DNA from: Branchiostoma lanceolatum
Lineage: Eukaryota; Chordata; Leptocardii; Amphioxiformes; Branchiostomatidae
Length of the DNA stretch: 64,000 bases
Assembly (NCBI RefSeq): GCF_035083965.1
Contig: NC_089731.1
Location: 5,741,501 to 5,805,500, forward strand
Direction: 5' to 3'
Numbering within the stretch: the first letter of the stretch is position 1; the number at the start of each line of letters is the position of its first letter. Both the position numbers and the translations under genes were made by a program. Below are positions 1-9,545 of this stretch, piece by piece. The notes beneath the pieces are model-generated. The model searched no databases. It saw only the letters and a list, made by a program, of their open reading frames with translations, and had not been told where the DNA came from.

Positions 1-692
1 AAATAATGAAAATATGATACATGTGGCTCCTCTGATTTCAAATGGTAATGTGCTAAATCAAAACTTGTCAGCTTTGACTTCTTTTGAAAATCGTGGAAGA
101 CTTGGAGAAATTAGGATCCAATTTGGTGGGTTCTTCGAATAGTGACTTATATATCATTATCATACAGGAATAGTTAGAGGCGAAATGTTTTTTCATCTTT
201 CACTACTTTTGACGTGCAGTATTTGTAATTCATTTAGCAGAAGTCAATAAAATCAGCGAAAACTTCTATATTAGATTTATAGGCACCTAGTCAGTAAAGT
301 ACATACAACTCCGAAAGTCATTCCTCCAGTTGGGCAGTTTTACAGTATAAAGCATCATCGCAACTCCTTTGTCGCTCCCAGTTCGGCAAACCCTACCATA
401 CGTCATGTCCTAATCACAACCCACAAAACACGTCAACAAAGCTCCATCAACAATCTATCACACCTTCACTTCTGTCATCACCACATCCTCACAATCCTCT
501 CAGGCTACGTTTTAACATAAGGTGACCAAAGGCAAGCTGATAAACATACGCCCGCCAGAAGTAACTGAAGTGCATTCTGAGATATCGAATCCTGAAACGT
601 AGCCAAGCAGAATGTCTAAGATTACATGTCAAGAAGCGACGTATCGCAAGAAGTCAGATGTTGGTAGCTAGAAGGAACAGGAACGAGGAATC
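1..692. other. Upstream noncoding region of the Ig receptor gene
   Basis: I see no exon with domain content here. The segment precedes the candidate signal-peptide exon and would hold its promoter and 5' UTR. No clear TATA box or CpG-rich promoter stands out. Confidence 0.3.
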
Positions 693-723
693 ATGCGTGT
701 ATTTTGCTTCTTAGGAATGTTTG
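693..723 (+). CDS. Candidate signal-peptide exon of the Ig receptor
   Basis: The ATG at 693 opens ten codons (MRVFCFLGMF) and one extra base before a GTAACT donor. Joined to the next exon it gives a short hydrophobic leader ending near the small residues T-A-Q-G, a plausible signal cleavage site. Phase 1 fits the next exon. The leader is short and the donor is weak at +5, so a start further upstream or outside the window is possible. Confidence 0.4.
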
Positions 724-3700
724 GTAACTTTTAGAAAGACGCCAATTACAGGATCAATTTGCAACCGGTGCCTATCTTTAACGTACTAGTGTTTGAGGGA
801 AGGATCTGGGCTTCAATAGATTCTAATTTGTTACTCGGAGAAGTAATGAAAGAAACGTGTAATGCTCTCTTCAAGACGTGGGCGATGGTTTGTGACAATT
901 GTCGCACAACAGGAAAGGTTTCCGCAATTCACGAAGTTACTGTGAACCATGCGTCATTCCGCGTTCGCAAAACCACAAAATGAAAGATTATGACGCAGTT
1001 GCCGTGACCATGCATCCAGGAGTCCCACAGGACTTTTGATTAGTTGCCGTAACACTGTCAAAGATTAAAGCATTCATCACAAAATGGAAGCATTCATCAC
1101 AAAATGGGATATTTTGGGGCACTCGGGTTCCAGCTCTAGGTATTAATTCCCAGAAAAAAAGATTACATAGTCTTGCAGAAATAAAACCGATTCACGGCGT
1201 TTCTTTCAGAACTTGACCCTTAAAATTGACCCGACATCTATCCCCACCTGTCGGCTGCTAATAGTAGATGACCCCCATTTCCCACCTATAACAGGCTTAC
1301 TGCAGATCTGCCTGAAGTAGCAGGGATCCTCCATCAGCAGTCCGGCCGCAAACTGCAGCTGAACTAATCACTGTCATCCATTATGTTCCAGGGTTGACCG
1401 CACAGGGCAGCATCGGGCTGCACATGGCAGAGAACTTCCAGGCCATCTTAGGAGATCCCGTAACGTTGCCTGCAACGTATTCATCAGACTACACCGTAGT
1501 TGCAGTAACATGGTATAAAGTACAGGGCAATGATAGATCTAAACGGACGATGATCTTCAATTATGCCCCATTGGCGGGAGTAAGGGAAGCCTATGGTGCT
1601 TACATTAATCGGGCAGAAATTGTCGATGGTGCAGGTCTTAGGATCAACCCCACGAGGCTACACGATGAAGGGACATATGTGTTGGTAGTCATGGTGGCAG
1701 GGGTGCCCAGTGAAGAAGGCTTTGTGAAACTTTCTCTTTTGGGTAGGTATCTTTGCCAACGAGTGTGAAAGTACACTCAAGTCAAGAGGGCATTTCTGTC
1801 TTCTTCAGCTATAATATTTATCTTGCAGTTGCTATTGCTACAAATAAGTGGAATGAGGTGCACATAAAAGGTAAAATAACAAACTATACGTATTTCTTTT
1901 GACAAAACAAAACAAAAAACAAAGCAAAGCAAAGCAAAGCAAAGCAAAGCAAAACAAAACAAAACAAAACAAAACAAAACAAAACATACGAAAGATGTAG
2001 ATATACAGTGATTGCCGGTTTATAATAACTTCTAGTATACGACCTGTCAACCATGTACACAAAAAGTGGAACACATGATTGGTCTTGTCTATAAGCCACG
2101 CTTGGCATAAACCCTTGATATAAGGGTTGCAATGTTACAGAAATGAAATATTACCTCATTTATGTCCACATACGCATTTTATCGAGCGTTAAATGTCGGA
2201 CTGGCCAGGTAATTTGAAAACCTGGTAGGGTCGTTTCACCCCGCGATACAACGTGTTTAGGACCGTGATTGATCATGTTGGCTTTACAACTGAACGATGT
2301 TCTATAAATGTTTAGTGATCTAAACAAGGAGATATATGTTCAATGGACCTGGTTGTAAACGACATAGTTTAGTACGAGGCAAACCTGTGTTGGGCATGTA
2401 TGATCACGAATTTGGCTACGCAATATCTAGAAGGCGGAATAAACTGTACAGATATAAAACCTCAGATTGGTGAAACCACCTTCCGGCTAGTAGGCATAAA
2501 ATCAGTGCAATTAGTTGTAGATTTATAACCGTCTTTGTTACATGCATAACATAAACTGCTCTGCATCATATTCATTTCAGTTCCTCCTGTGGTGCAAGTT
2601 GGACCTACAAGTCCTTTCGTCGTGACGTCAGGTAAAACCGTGACTCTGACATGCGCAGTGAGAAACGCCAAGCCGAACGTGACGTCACTACACTGGAAGA
2701 AAGATGACTTCCCAATCGAGACCTACGGATTCGACACAAAGTACTCCGGCGGAAACGTCCGGACGCCATCTTTGAACATTCATCACGTGACCAGGACCGA
2801 CTCCGGCCGGTACAGCTGTGTGGTGGATCACGTGATTCAGTCGGCGAGTGATGAGATGCAGGTTGACGTCCAATGTAAGGATTTGGAAAATATCTGTCTC
2901 GTTTGATTTGTATTATTTCCGTTTATATAACCACTAACATTAATTGAATAAAGTAAATGATCGGCCAACCAGACACACTTCTAGGAATTATGAAATTTCA
3001 AATTTTTAATAATGTCAGTGTCAGTTTCAATTGGATATGTCAGAATAACGTCGATAATCCTATTTTGTAGATCCGGCGTCCATAATCAGCATGTCAGACA
3101 CCAGTGCCGCTACGGTATTCGATCACGTGACCCTCCAGTGCGTTGCTGATGGCAACCCCCCGCCTAACATCACGTGGACCAGAGACGGCATCCCATTGGC
3201 TGCTAGGTCCCACACACTGTCACGTGACGTGCGCGCCAGCTCCGTCATTCTGCGCGACGTCCAGGTGAACGACACGGGGACGTACCTGTGTGCGGCGATC
3301 AACTTCGTCGGGGAGAGTGATGTGAAGAAGTTACACCTGAAGGTACAAGGTGGGCTCAAACACGTTAACTTTTTTTCCGGTTGCTAGAGTCACGTGTTAA
3401 ATAGTCTTTTTTAGTATTTTCCAACAACGAAATCGATGTAGACATGCGTACATGATAAAAACCAGAAGGGCATAAAGATCCCCACTTAAACAGGTGTTTA
3501 TCAAGTTTTCCAGAATCTTGTGCAATTATGTATGCCACTTTGTGGCAATATTTTACATAGGCATTGTATCCATCTAGCGTGGCTAATCTTACATGTAAAA
3601 GACACGTGTTCATAAGTTGTGGGTCAGTTTTCCTGAGTAAGGTCAAATGCAACGTTTAACCAATCACATTGCTAGGAATGAGTCAGGTGTCCAAGAAGCT

Positions 3701-6700
3701 TTATAAGAAGCAATCAGAAGTTTCTGTAACTCCGTCATTAATCAATCAGTTTGTTGCAAATGACCCGGAGGTCTAACAGGTTTATGAATCACATCTGTCT
3801 ATCATACCGCTTGCCAGAAATCAGAAAAAAATTAGACTTTTTTTCTACCATTTGATGTCCAACAGCTCCGGGCGTCAGCATGTCATCCACCACGATTGCA
3901 ATCATCGTTGGATCCACCGCGGGAGGCCTCTGGCTGCTCATCTGCATAGCCATCTGTGTCTATGGAGTCAGGAGGAGGAAAAAGGCGAAGGAGAAGAAGA
4001 AGTTCGCGTTCTACTACAACATGGGTCGCCGTGATCCGCCCGTAGGAAAGAGTCCCAAACGAACAAAGGGAAGTGAACCGCCGCCCTATGTTGTGCTACC
4101 AGGTGGGTATTCCTTGGAATATTGTCATCGAGGATTGATAGCCTACTCTAAGAAAAGTTTTGCTCGGTTTAGCAAGTTAGGTTATGATTGTTTGTTTTAT
4201 TTCATTGTTCCACATCTCATCTGTAAACGTAGTGCAAAACCCTTTATATATTTAGGCACCCTTTTTTTGCCAGATTGAAAAATGTCTGTTAACAAGATGT
4301 TGAAGACGGTGATGACTGTTAAATCTGTACTTAAGAATCCTATTGGTACTTGTGATTATTTCTAAATCAGTCACCTGCCTTAGAGGTAAACGACCGTAAA
4401 CGCTGCGGGGAGGGGCTCTGTAAAGACTTGCAACGTGGTAGCCACACTGCTAGCAAGCGACGCATTATTCCAGCGAACAACCCCCTAGTTCCCATCCTCC
4501 CATGATGTCTGTTCCATTCTGGGGCGAGTTTTTGACTTCGTCATCTTCGAATGAACGATTATGGAAGCTTTTAGATAGTGTTATAGACACTGGAGTCTCT
4601 CGAGCTTGCACTTCTAGCGGCATTTCTGACTTTCCCTCAATATCCCAATTCACAAAGCAACGGATATTGGGTTACATAACAGATTTAAGCGACCTAGCGT
4701 TTCAGTAAGAGTTCGTGTTACTCATTAACTGAAGTTGGTACTATCTCTGCTTGTACTACAGCAAAGCCCGTGGGGTCCAAATCCACCTACGCCGGGATAA
4801 ACACCATGAGGAAGACAGCAGCTCTCAAAGGTACTCCATCAAAGAATCACATTTCGACATATTACTGCCTCGCGCAAATCCTATAATCCTATGGAGCCGC
4901 AAAGATTAGCGAAATCCGTTACTTGATATCTTCTCATCCAGGTACGCCAAGCTCGAGTTATTTCAAGAGGAGGAAAAATTGAAGATCTAAATGATTTAAC
5001 GGAAGACACAGACATTCTGTCGAGGCTTGGGATTTGGTAATGTCATTGGTTTATCGTGATGAAGGAAAGGGTAGAGGAATTGTGATTTGTCAAAGTTATC
5101 CTACACAAAGCTATCACATAATGTGCAAACCTAATTATCTCTTAAATGTGACAGGATGATGACTTTTCATTGAATTTTATTGTAAGGTAGCGTTCTGTCT
5201 TATGACTATTACTTGCGCGGAAAACAGTCAAAAGCATAGTGATACTGTTTTGAAGAATTTTAAAAGACAGTACTAAATTGCAAAATACGTCATCTAAGTT
5301 AATCCTCCCCGAACCGAAGGTGCATAAGGTGGCGCCATCTCCGTTTCGGCAGCCCTTGGGCCACACCTTTGTGCAAGTCACTACAGCAGGGGGCTAGTCT
5401 ACTGGCAGTTGTGTGTGTTTAACTGCCATACTCTTTCCCAAATGCTGAGTGATAAGCAGAGAAAGCAGTATGCACCATTTTTAGAGTCTTTGGTATGACC
5501 TGGCCGAGGTTCGAACTCACGACCTACCGTATGCAAGGCGAACACTACACACTAGGCCATTGCATCGGTGTCTAACCCTTACCTTAACTCACATTTTTGC
5601 CGGGTACCCTTATTACATGATGCATCATAAGGAATTTTCGAGGAATACACACCTCAGATATCCAGATGGTCAAGACATCCCTGAGAAGGCCTCGATAACA
5701 CCGTTTTCTGGGTGGCGGTCATAGAGTACCAACCGGAATCATTTTAGCAGACGCTATATCAGAATGAACCAATCTTTTACAAGTCAGCCCCTCCACAATT
5801 ACCATCCTACCAGTAGTGTAGCAAGCAATATTGTTATTTACAACTACTCCCCTTTCAGTCTATCGACCTATTTTGACATTTAGTGCCGGGCCCACATGGT
5901 CGAACCCTTCGGTAGAATATCAAACAAAATTGAAAACAACTTCACGGCACCATGGTGGCAGTTCTTAACGGTTATTACCCAGCCATAAAAGTGCACTTGG
6001 GGTTATTCTATCGATTCGGTACGAAACGGCAGAATGAATATACGCGGCATATCTCTGCTATTGCTATCACGGCAGACCAGACGGAATTGTTATTGCTGTA
6101 AGCCTTAAGAATTATGACATCAGTGGATTAGTTCACGGTAAAGCATGCCGGCTTCAGCTCGTTAAACTGTAAAGGAAGAGAACTTGGATATGAGACAATA
6201 AATCGTCATTTTGAAATTTCTTTCAGGCTCGCGGCGGTTTGCGAAGGCTCTGTATTCGTACGTGCCCCACGAGGAGAACGAGCTGCGTTTGGAGGTTGAT
6301 GACATCATCGAGGTGCTGGAGGGGGAAGATGGCGGCTGGTGTCTGGGTTACCTGAGGGGCAGGATAGGCCTGTTCCCATCCAACTATGTCAAGTTCATAC
6401 AGGATCGGAGAGGTTTGTACAGGAGTGAATGTAGAAAATGCACAATATCACACAATTCCCCCATGTTCTGTCATCCATTCTGTCTAAATGCGATTGAAAA
6501 TGAACGTCTTTTTTAAATTTATTAAACCATTTTTAACACTATTTCCACTTGCTCAAAAGAATTTTACATACTTGATTTTATATATGAACTCAAATATATT
6601 TTACAAGTAGACATTACGGTAATTGAACCCCATGGCATATGTATTGATTTTCTTGTTACTATTTCGAAACGATTTTATCTATAGTTGTAGAGTTGCCCGT

Positions 6701-7472
6701 AACTCCCTAGACTTGTGTTGTATTAATGATGCTCTCTCTATAATGTATAATTTTTCTCAATAACAAAGACGTTTAAGTTCCTATCAACAATTTCCTAATA
6801 AGAATAAACTTAATTAATTCATAATTCATTTTCAATCTACAGGCAAGGAAGAATCAATCATTCTGACCGAATATTGGGATCTCCTTTGAATGTCTTCTCT
6901 AGGTCACTTAATCAATATGTCCTTGTAATCTTGAGCAGCATAAATTTCAAGGTCATAAATTAATTTTCAGAAGGCATGAATTTGAAACTGACGGATTCTG
7001 TTTTATCGAGAAATGCCAAGACCCAAATGTGAATTCATCAATCTGATACGGCTATGGTCAAGCGTTAAAGGCAATGGCATTTGTTTTTCGGCTACTTGAA
7101 ACTGGTAGCTTTTGGATCACTTACACAAAGCGCAACCGGCAAAATACTTGACTTCATTGCCGTAGGTCCACCATAACGTTTTATAGAACGTCCAAACAGT
7201 TCTAGAATCGTCATTACGGTCCCACTCAAAGCCCGGGGGCAACTTAATTCTCATGATTAATATATGAGAAGGGCCCTGTGGTTGCTTCTGCAGTAAATCC
7301 TCCGTAAGAACACCCCAAATCCTCACGTGGGGACAAGTGACAGTGATGTATTAGTAAACGACGAGGGTTTAATTTGTGTCTGACACATTCCAATCGTCTG
7401 TTTGTCTCTCCAGTCGCCGCAGCTCGCCAGATTGTCGAAGCGGAGGAAATACAGATGAAGCGTAGTGTTTAA
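693..7472 (+). CDS. Ig-superfamily receptor: three Ig domains, TM, ITIM-like motif, cytoplasmic SH3
   Basis: Predicted coding exons are 693-723, 1392-1742, 2581-2874, 3071-3349, 3866-4102, 4762-4830, 6227-6412 and 7414-7472. They sum to 1506 nt, or 501 codons plus a stop. All junctions are phase 1 with GT-AG borders, so the reading frame stays open throughout. Residues 11-127 form a V-like Ig domain, about 128-225 and 226-318 are I/C2-type Ig domains, and 329-353 are transmembrane. A basic stretch (354-364) follows, then PPPY at 390-393 overlapping YVVL, the ITIM-like STYAGI at 405-410, and an SH3 domain at about 425-479. Seen: exons, motifs and frames. Known: ITIMs recruit SH2 phosphatases and SH3 binds proline-rich partners. 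Inferred: a cell-surface adhesion or inhibitory receptor with a built-in adaptor, in layout closest to CEACAM1-like receptors. The first exon is the least certain part, and the SH3 exon could be confined to one splice form. Confidence 0.75.
1392..1742 (+). CDS. Exon for N-terminal V-like Ig domain without disulfide cysteines
   Basis: The exon is 351 nt and phase 1-1, with acceptor TTCCAG and donor GTAGGT. The protein shows the B-strand pattern VTLPATY, the core tryptophan in VTWYK, and the F-strand pattern DEGTYVLVV. Both canonical cysteine positions are replaced, by Ala in the B strand and by Leu or Val after the F-strand Tyr. Known: the N domains of CEACAM family members likewise lack the disulfide and bind through their faces. 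The resemblance to that type is by pattern only. Confidence 0.75.
1903..1985. repeat. Pentanucleotide microsatellite (AAAAC/AAAGC)n
   Basis: A run of AAAAC units has a central block of AAAGC units. It lies in the intron between the first and second Ig exons. Confidence 0.95.
2581..2874 (+). CDS. Exon for second Ig domain (I/C2 type)
   Basis: The exon is 294 nt and phase 1-1, after a TTTCAG acceptor and before GTAAGG. It has the canonical cysteines in VTLTCAV and YSCVV, the core tryptophan in LHWKK and the DSGRYSC motif. One N-glycosylation sequon (NVT) is visible. This is a standard disulfide-bonded Ig domain. Confidence 0.88.
3071..3349 (+). CDS. Exon for third Ig domain (I/C2 type)
   Basis: The exon is 279 nt and phase 1-1, after TTGTAG and before GTGGGC. 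It has cysteines in VTLQCVA and YLCAA, tryptophan in ITWTRDG, and the NDTGTYLC motif typical of I-set domains. NIT and NDT sequons are present. The domain ends directly before the membrane exon, so it is the membrane-proximal one. Confidence 0.88.
3866..4102 (+). CDS. Transmembrane and juxtamembrane exon
   Basis: The exon is 237 nt and phase 1-1. It encodes a short stalk, about 25 hydrophobic residues (IAIIVGSTAGGLWLLICIAI and a few more) and then a strongly basic stop-transfer stretch of Arg and Lys. The cytoplasmic part has a YY pair, a Pro/Lys-rich linker and PPPYVVL near its end. PPPY fits the WW-domain ligand form PPxY, and YVVL fits YxxL. Orientation is type I, from the Ig domains upstream and the positive residues after the helix. 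Confidence 0.82.
4762..4830 (+). CDS. Small exon carrying an ITIM-like motif
   Basis: The exon is 69 nt and phase 1-1, after a TACTACAG acceptor and before GTACTC. Its 23 codons contain STYAGI, which fits the ITIM consensus (S/I/V/L)xYxx(I/V/L). The symmetric phase means it could be skipped without breaking the frame, giving forms with and without the tyrosine motif. Confidence 0.62.
4942..4982 (+). CDS. Alternative terminal exon (SH3-less form)
   Basis: An acceptor (TCATCCAG) and a phase-1 start give GTPSSSYFKRRKN followed by TGA. Joined to the 4762-4830 exon it would end the protein at 433 residues, before the SH3 exon. An AATAAA at 6197-6202, just ahead of the SH3 exon, could serve this form. 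It could equally be an unused cryptic exon. Confidence 0.4.
5305..5570 (-). mobile_element. tRNA-derived SINE, family A
   Basis: Read on the minus strand this begins with a tRNA-like head: box A near TGGCCTAGTGTG and box B GTGAGTTCGAACC. A body follows that matches the copies at 61,430 and 27,640, including CATACTGCTTTCTCTGC and TGTGGCCCAAGGGCT. It lies in the long intron before the SH3 exon. Decay of box A suggests it is inactive. Confidence 0.8.
6197..6202 (+). terminator. Candidate poly(A) signal for the SH3-less transcript
   Basis: AATAAA lies about 1.2 kb after the alternative stop and 25 bases before the SH3 exon. This is suggestive only; single AATAAA matches are common in AT-rich introns. 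Confidence 0.2.
6227..6412 (+). CDS. SH3-domain exon
   Basis: The exon is 186 nt and phase 1-1, after TTTCTTTCAG and before GTTTGT. It encodes one full SH3 domain. The ALYSY motif, the acidic RT loop (HEENEL), the conserved tryptophan in GGWCLGY and the terminal GLFPSNYV are all present, so the aromatic ligand groove looks intact. Its phase matches the end of the 4762-4830 exon exactly. The alternative is that it belongs to a separate gene with an unseen upstream exon, but no other start is apparent in the 1.4 kb before it. Confidence 0.85.
7414..7472 (+). CDS. Terminal exon of the SH3 form
   Basis: The exon follows a pyrimidine-rich CTCTCCAG acceptor and reads in phase 1 as VAAARQIVEAEEIQMKRSV, then TAA at 7470-7472. 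It is a short, probably helical tail after the SH3 domain. It is called because it is the next open exon in the right phase with a strong acceptor. Confidence 0.55.
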
Positions 7473-9459
7473 AGGCGACGTATTCGACGTCTGTGATTGA
7501 TCACAGTTGCAGTAGGAGACTCAGAAAGTTGTCTCTCGACTCAAGCTACTTCATCCGTACACTTCACTCACAGTTGGAAATGACGGGTTCGCGGTATCAA
7601 AGCATTTCATCAAAAGTCATAATTGCACCATTTGATATGGGTGTGTGTACAGAAGGCAGGCTAGGCACTGGATAGCTGATGATGCGGTTACATTTCTCGT
7701 ACGATCGCCGTACGGTTACAAAGTGAAATAGTCGTGGAAGCGTCGTACAAGTTGGGACGAAAAAGGCTATCTTATATCTTTTTGGTTTGTTGTTCCTATT
7801 ACACAGCCTTGACAATTTTACATGAAAATCGTGCAACAAATATAGCCGCGCCGTAACTAGTCCTCTCTATACGACAATGGTAAGACTTTACCAGATCCAG
7901 ACCTTTACTGTATGAGTAAGTAGACCTGTCAGTTTGTGTTTGAGTCACCAGTGTCATTTATTACCGATGAACAGACTACCGGCACCACGTTAGCTCAGCC
8001 TGTTACTGAACATGTATAAACACTGTACGTGTTAGACGGTATAATCGTGTTGATTATGAGCAGTCAGACAGATCAGTTTTCACGACGTAGAGTCTTGATT
8101 TTGCAGATCTATATAGGGACTGTGATTGATGTCATAGCCAGCACATAATCAACGATCTATCCCTTTGACAATATACTATTAGGTAGGGATAGGGAAGGAT
8201 CACACGAAGATCTCAACAAGCACGTCGTTGGCACGTTGACATTTTCTACTACAATCTGTATTGTAGCATTAGCATTCTTGACACACCATGTTAAATCGTG
8301 GAGGTAAAGCACAACTCGACTACTTTATGTGGGACTTCTATTTTAAAAGGATCGAAGATTGATACAGTTGATCTTTGTTTTCATATATTCTTCAAATCAA
8401 TTAAACATCTACATGTAGGTCAGGTTGTTAAACATTGATTAGTATTCCTAAAGCGAATGCAAGGAAATTAATGATTAATGTTTAATGTATTAATGCACAA
8501 TAAGCCTGTTCATGGTTCCAAATGCACTTGCGCGAGGTCGAAGGTGAAGTACCTAATTTGTAAACAGCTCTTATCTGGACCATACATAATACATATTCGG
8601 ACGTGTTTTAGCAGGCGTCAACTATGACATGTGTATATATGTCAAATTAGTCAAATGTTATAACATATATATGTTAATTAGTCAGTCTTTCACTTTGACA
8701 TATATATTACCCACAATACATCACACTGCTCATGTGCAGTGCAAACAATGTAGAAGCTTATTTTCGAGGTATAGATGAGCCTGATATGTGTCCAAGATAC
8801 TTGACAAGGTGCCCATCTGTCTGTATTTGGTTTTGTATTTGCTATTACATACAAATGCCAGATCTTGTACAAATAAACTTAAGGTGAAAGAAGAAACAGC
8901 TATTACATTTTGATACAGACTTGGAACCAACCCTCACCTGAATGATGTAAAATTGTAGGACCTAGCAAAATTAAAAAACTACATTATAATTAAGTCAACA
9001 GTATTTATCGTCTTTAATGCAACTGTTTCTTGTACCTTGTCAACTGTGCAACACTGTTTTCTTTATGATTGTAAGTCCACCTAGTGTTTCCTGCAAAATA
9101 AATCAAAGCCCTGCATTGTACATATTTGCCTCATTGGATGAAGCACAGGTCACAACTATATGCAAATTGTATGGACTTTACAAATAAAGGTTTTACAAAG
9201 ACGTGTATACACGTACGTGTGAATCGAGGCATTAGCTTAACTACCACACAAGCGACGGCAGTGATGGATATCCAAGGATTCGGTAAATTTCTCTCTAATT
9301 TTGTCGAAGTTTTTCTGTCCTCCCAACTTTGGACCTGGGCCAAGGAAAAGTTTCCATCCTGCCAGTCTCCGGTTGCACCATATTCCGCCTCACATATTGT
9401 CAGTCTGCAATATTCAAATAACTACGGACCCACACCAACACAGACAACCATTAAAAAAT
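7473..9459. other. 3' flank of the Ig receptor; no gene seen
   Basis: This holds the 3' UTR and then AT-rich intergenic DNA. Open frames here are short and have no domain pattern. AATAAA matches occur near 8872 and 9097 but cannot be tied to a transcript. Confidence 0.4.
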
Positions 9460-9545
9460 GAGACTGTATCTGTATCTATATAGCCGGTATAACCACCATT
9501 CGGCGTAACACACCAGCTTCGCAGGCACGCGGCGCGACAGTAGCA
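9460..9545. repeat. Dispersed repeat family B (copy 1)
   Basis: A (TATCTG)-like run leads into GCCGGTATAACCACCATTCG and a conserved block with ACACCAGCTTCGCAGGCACG. The same block occurs at 28,695-28,815, so it is an interspersed element, possibly a SINE or MITE end. Confidence 0.75.
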
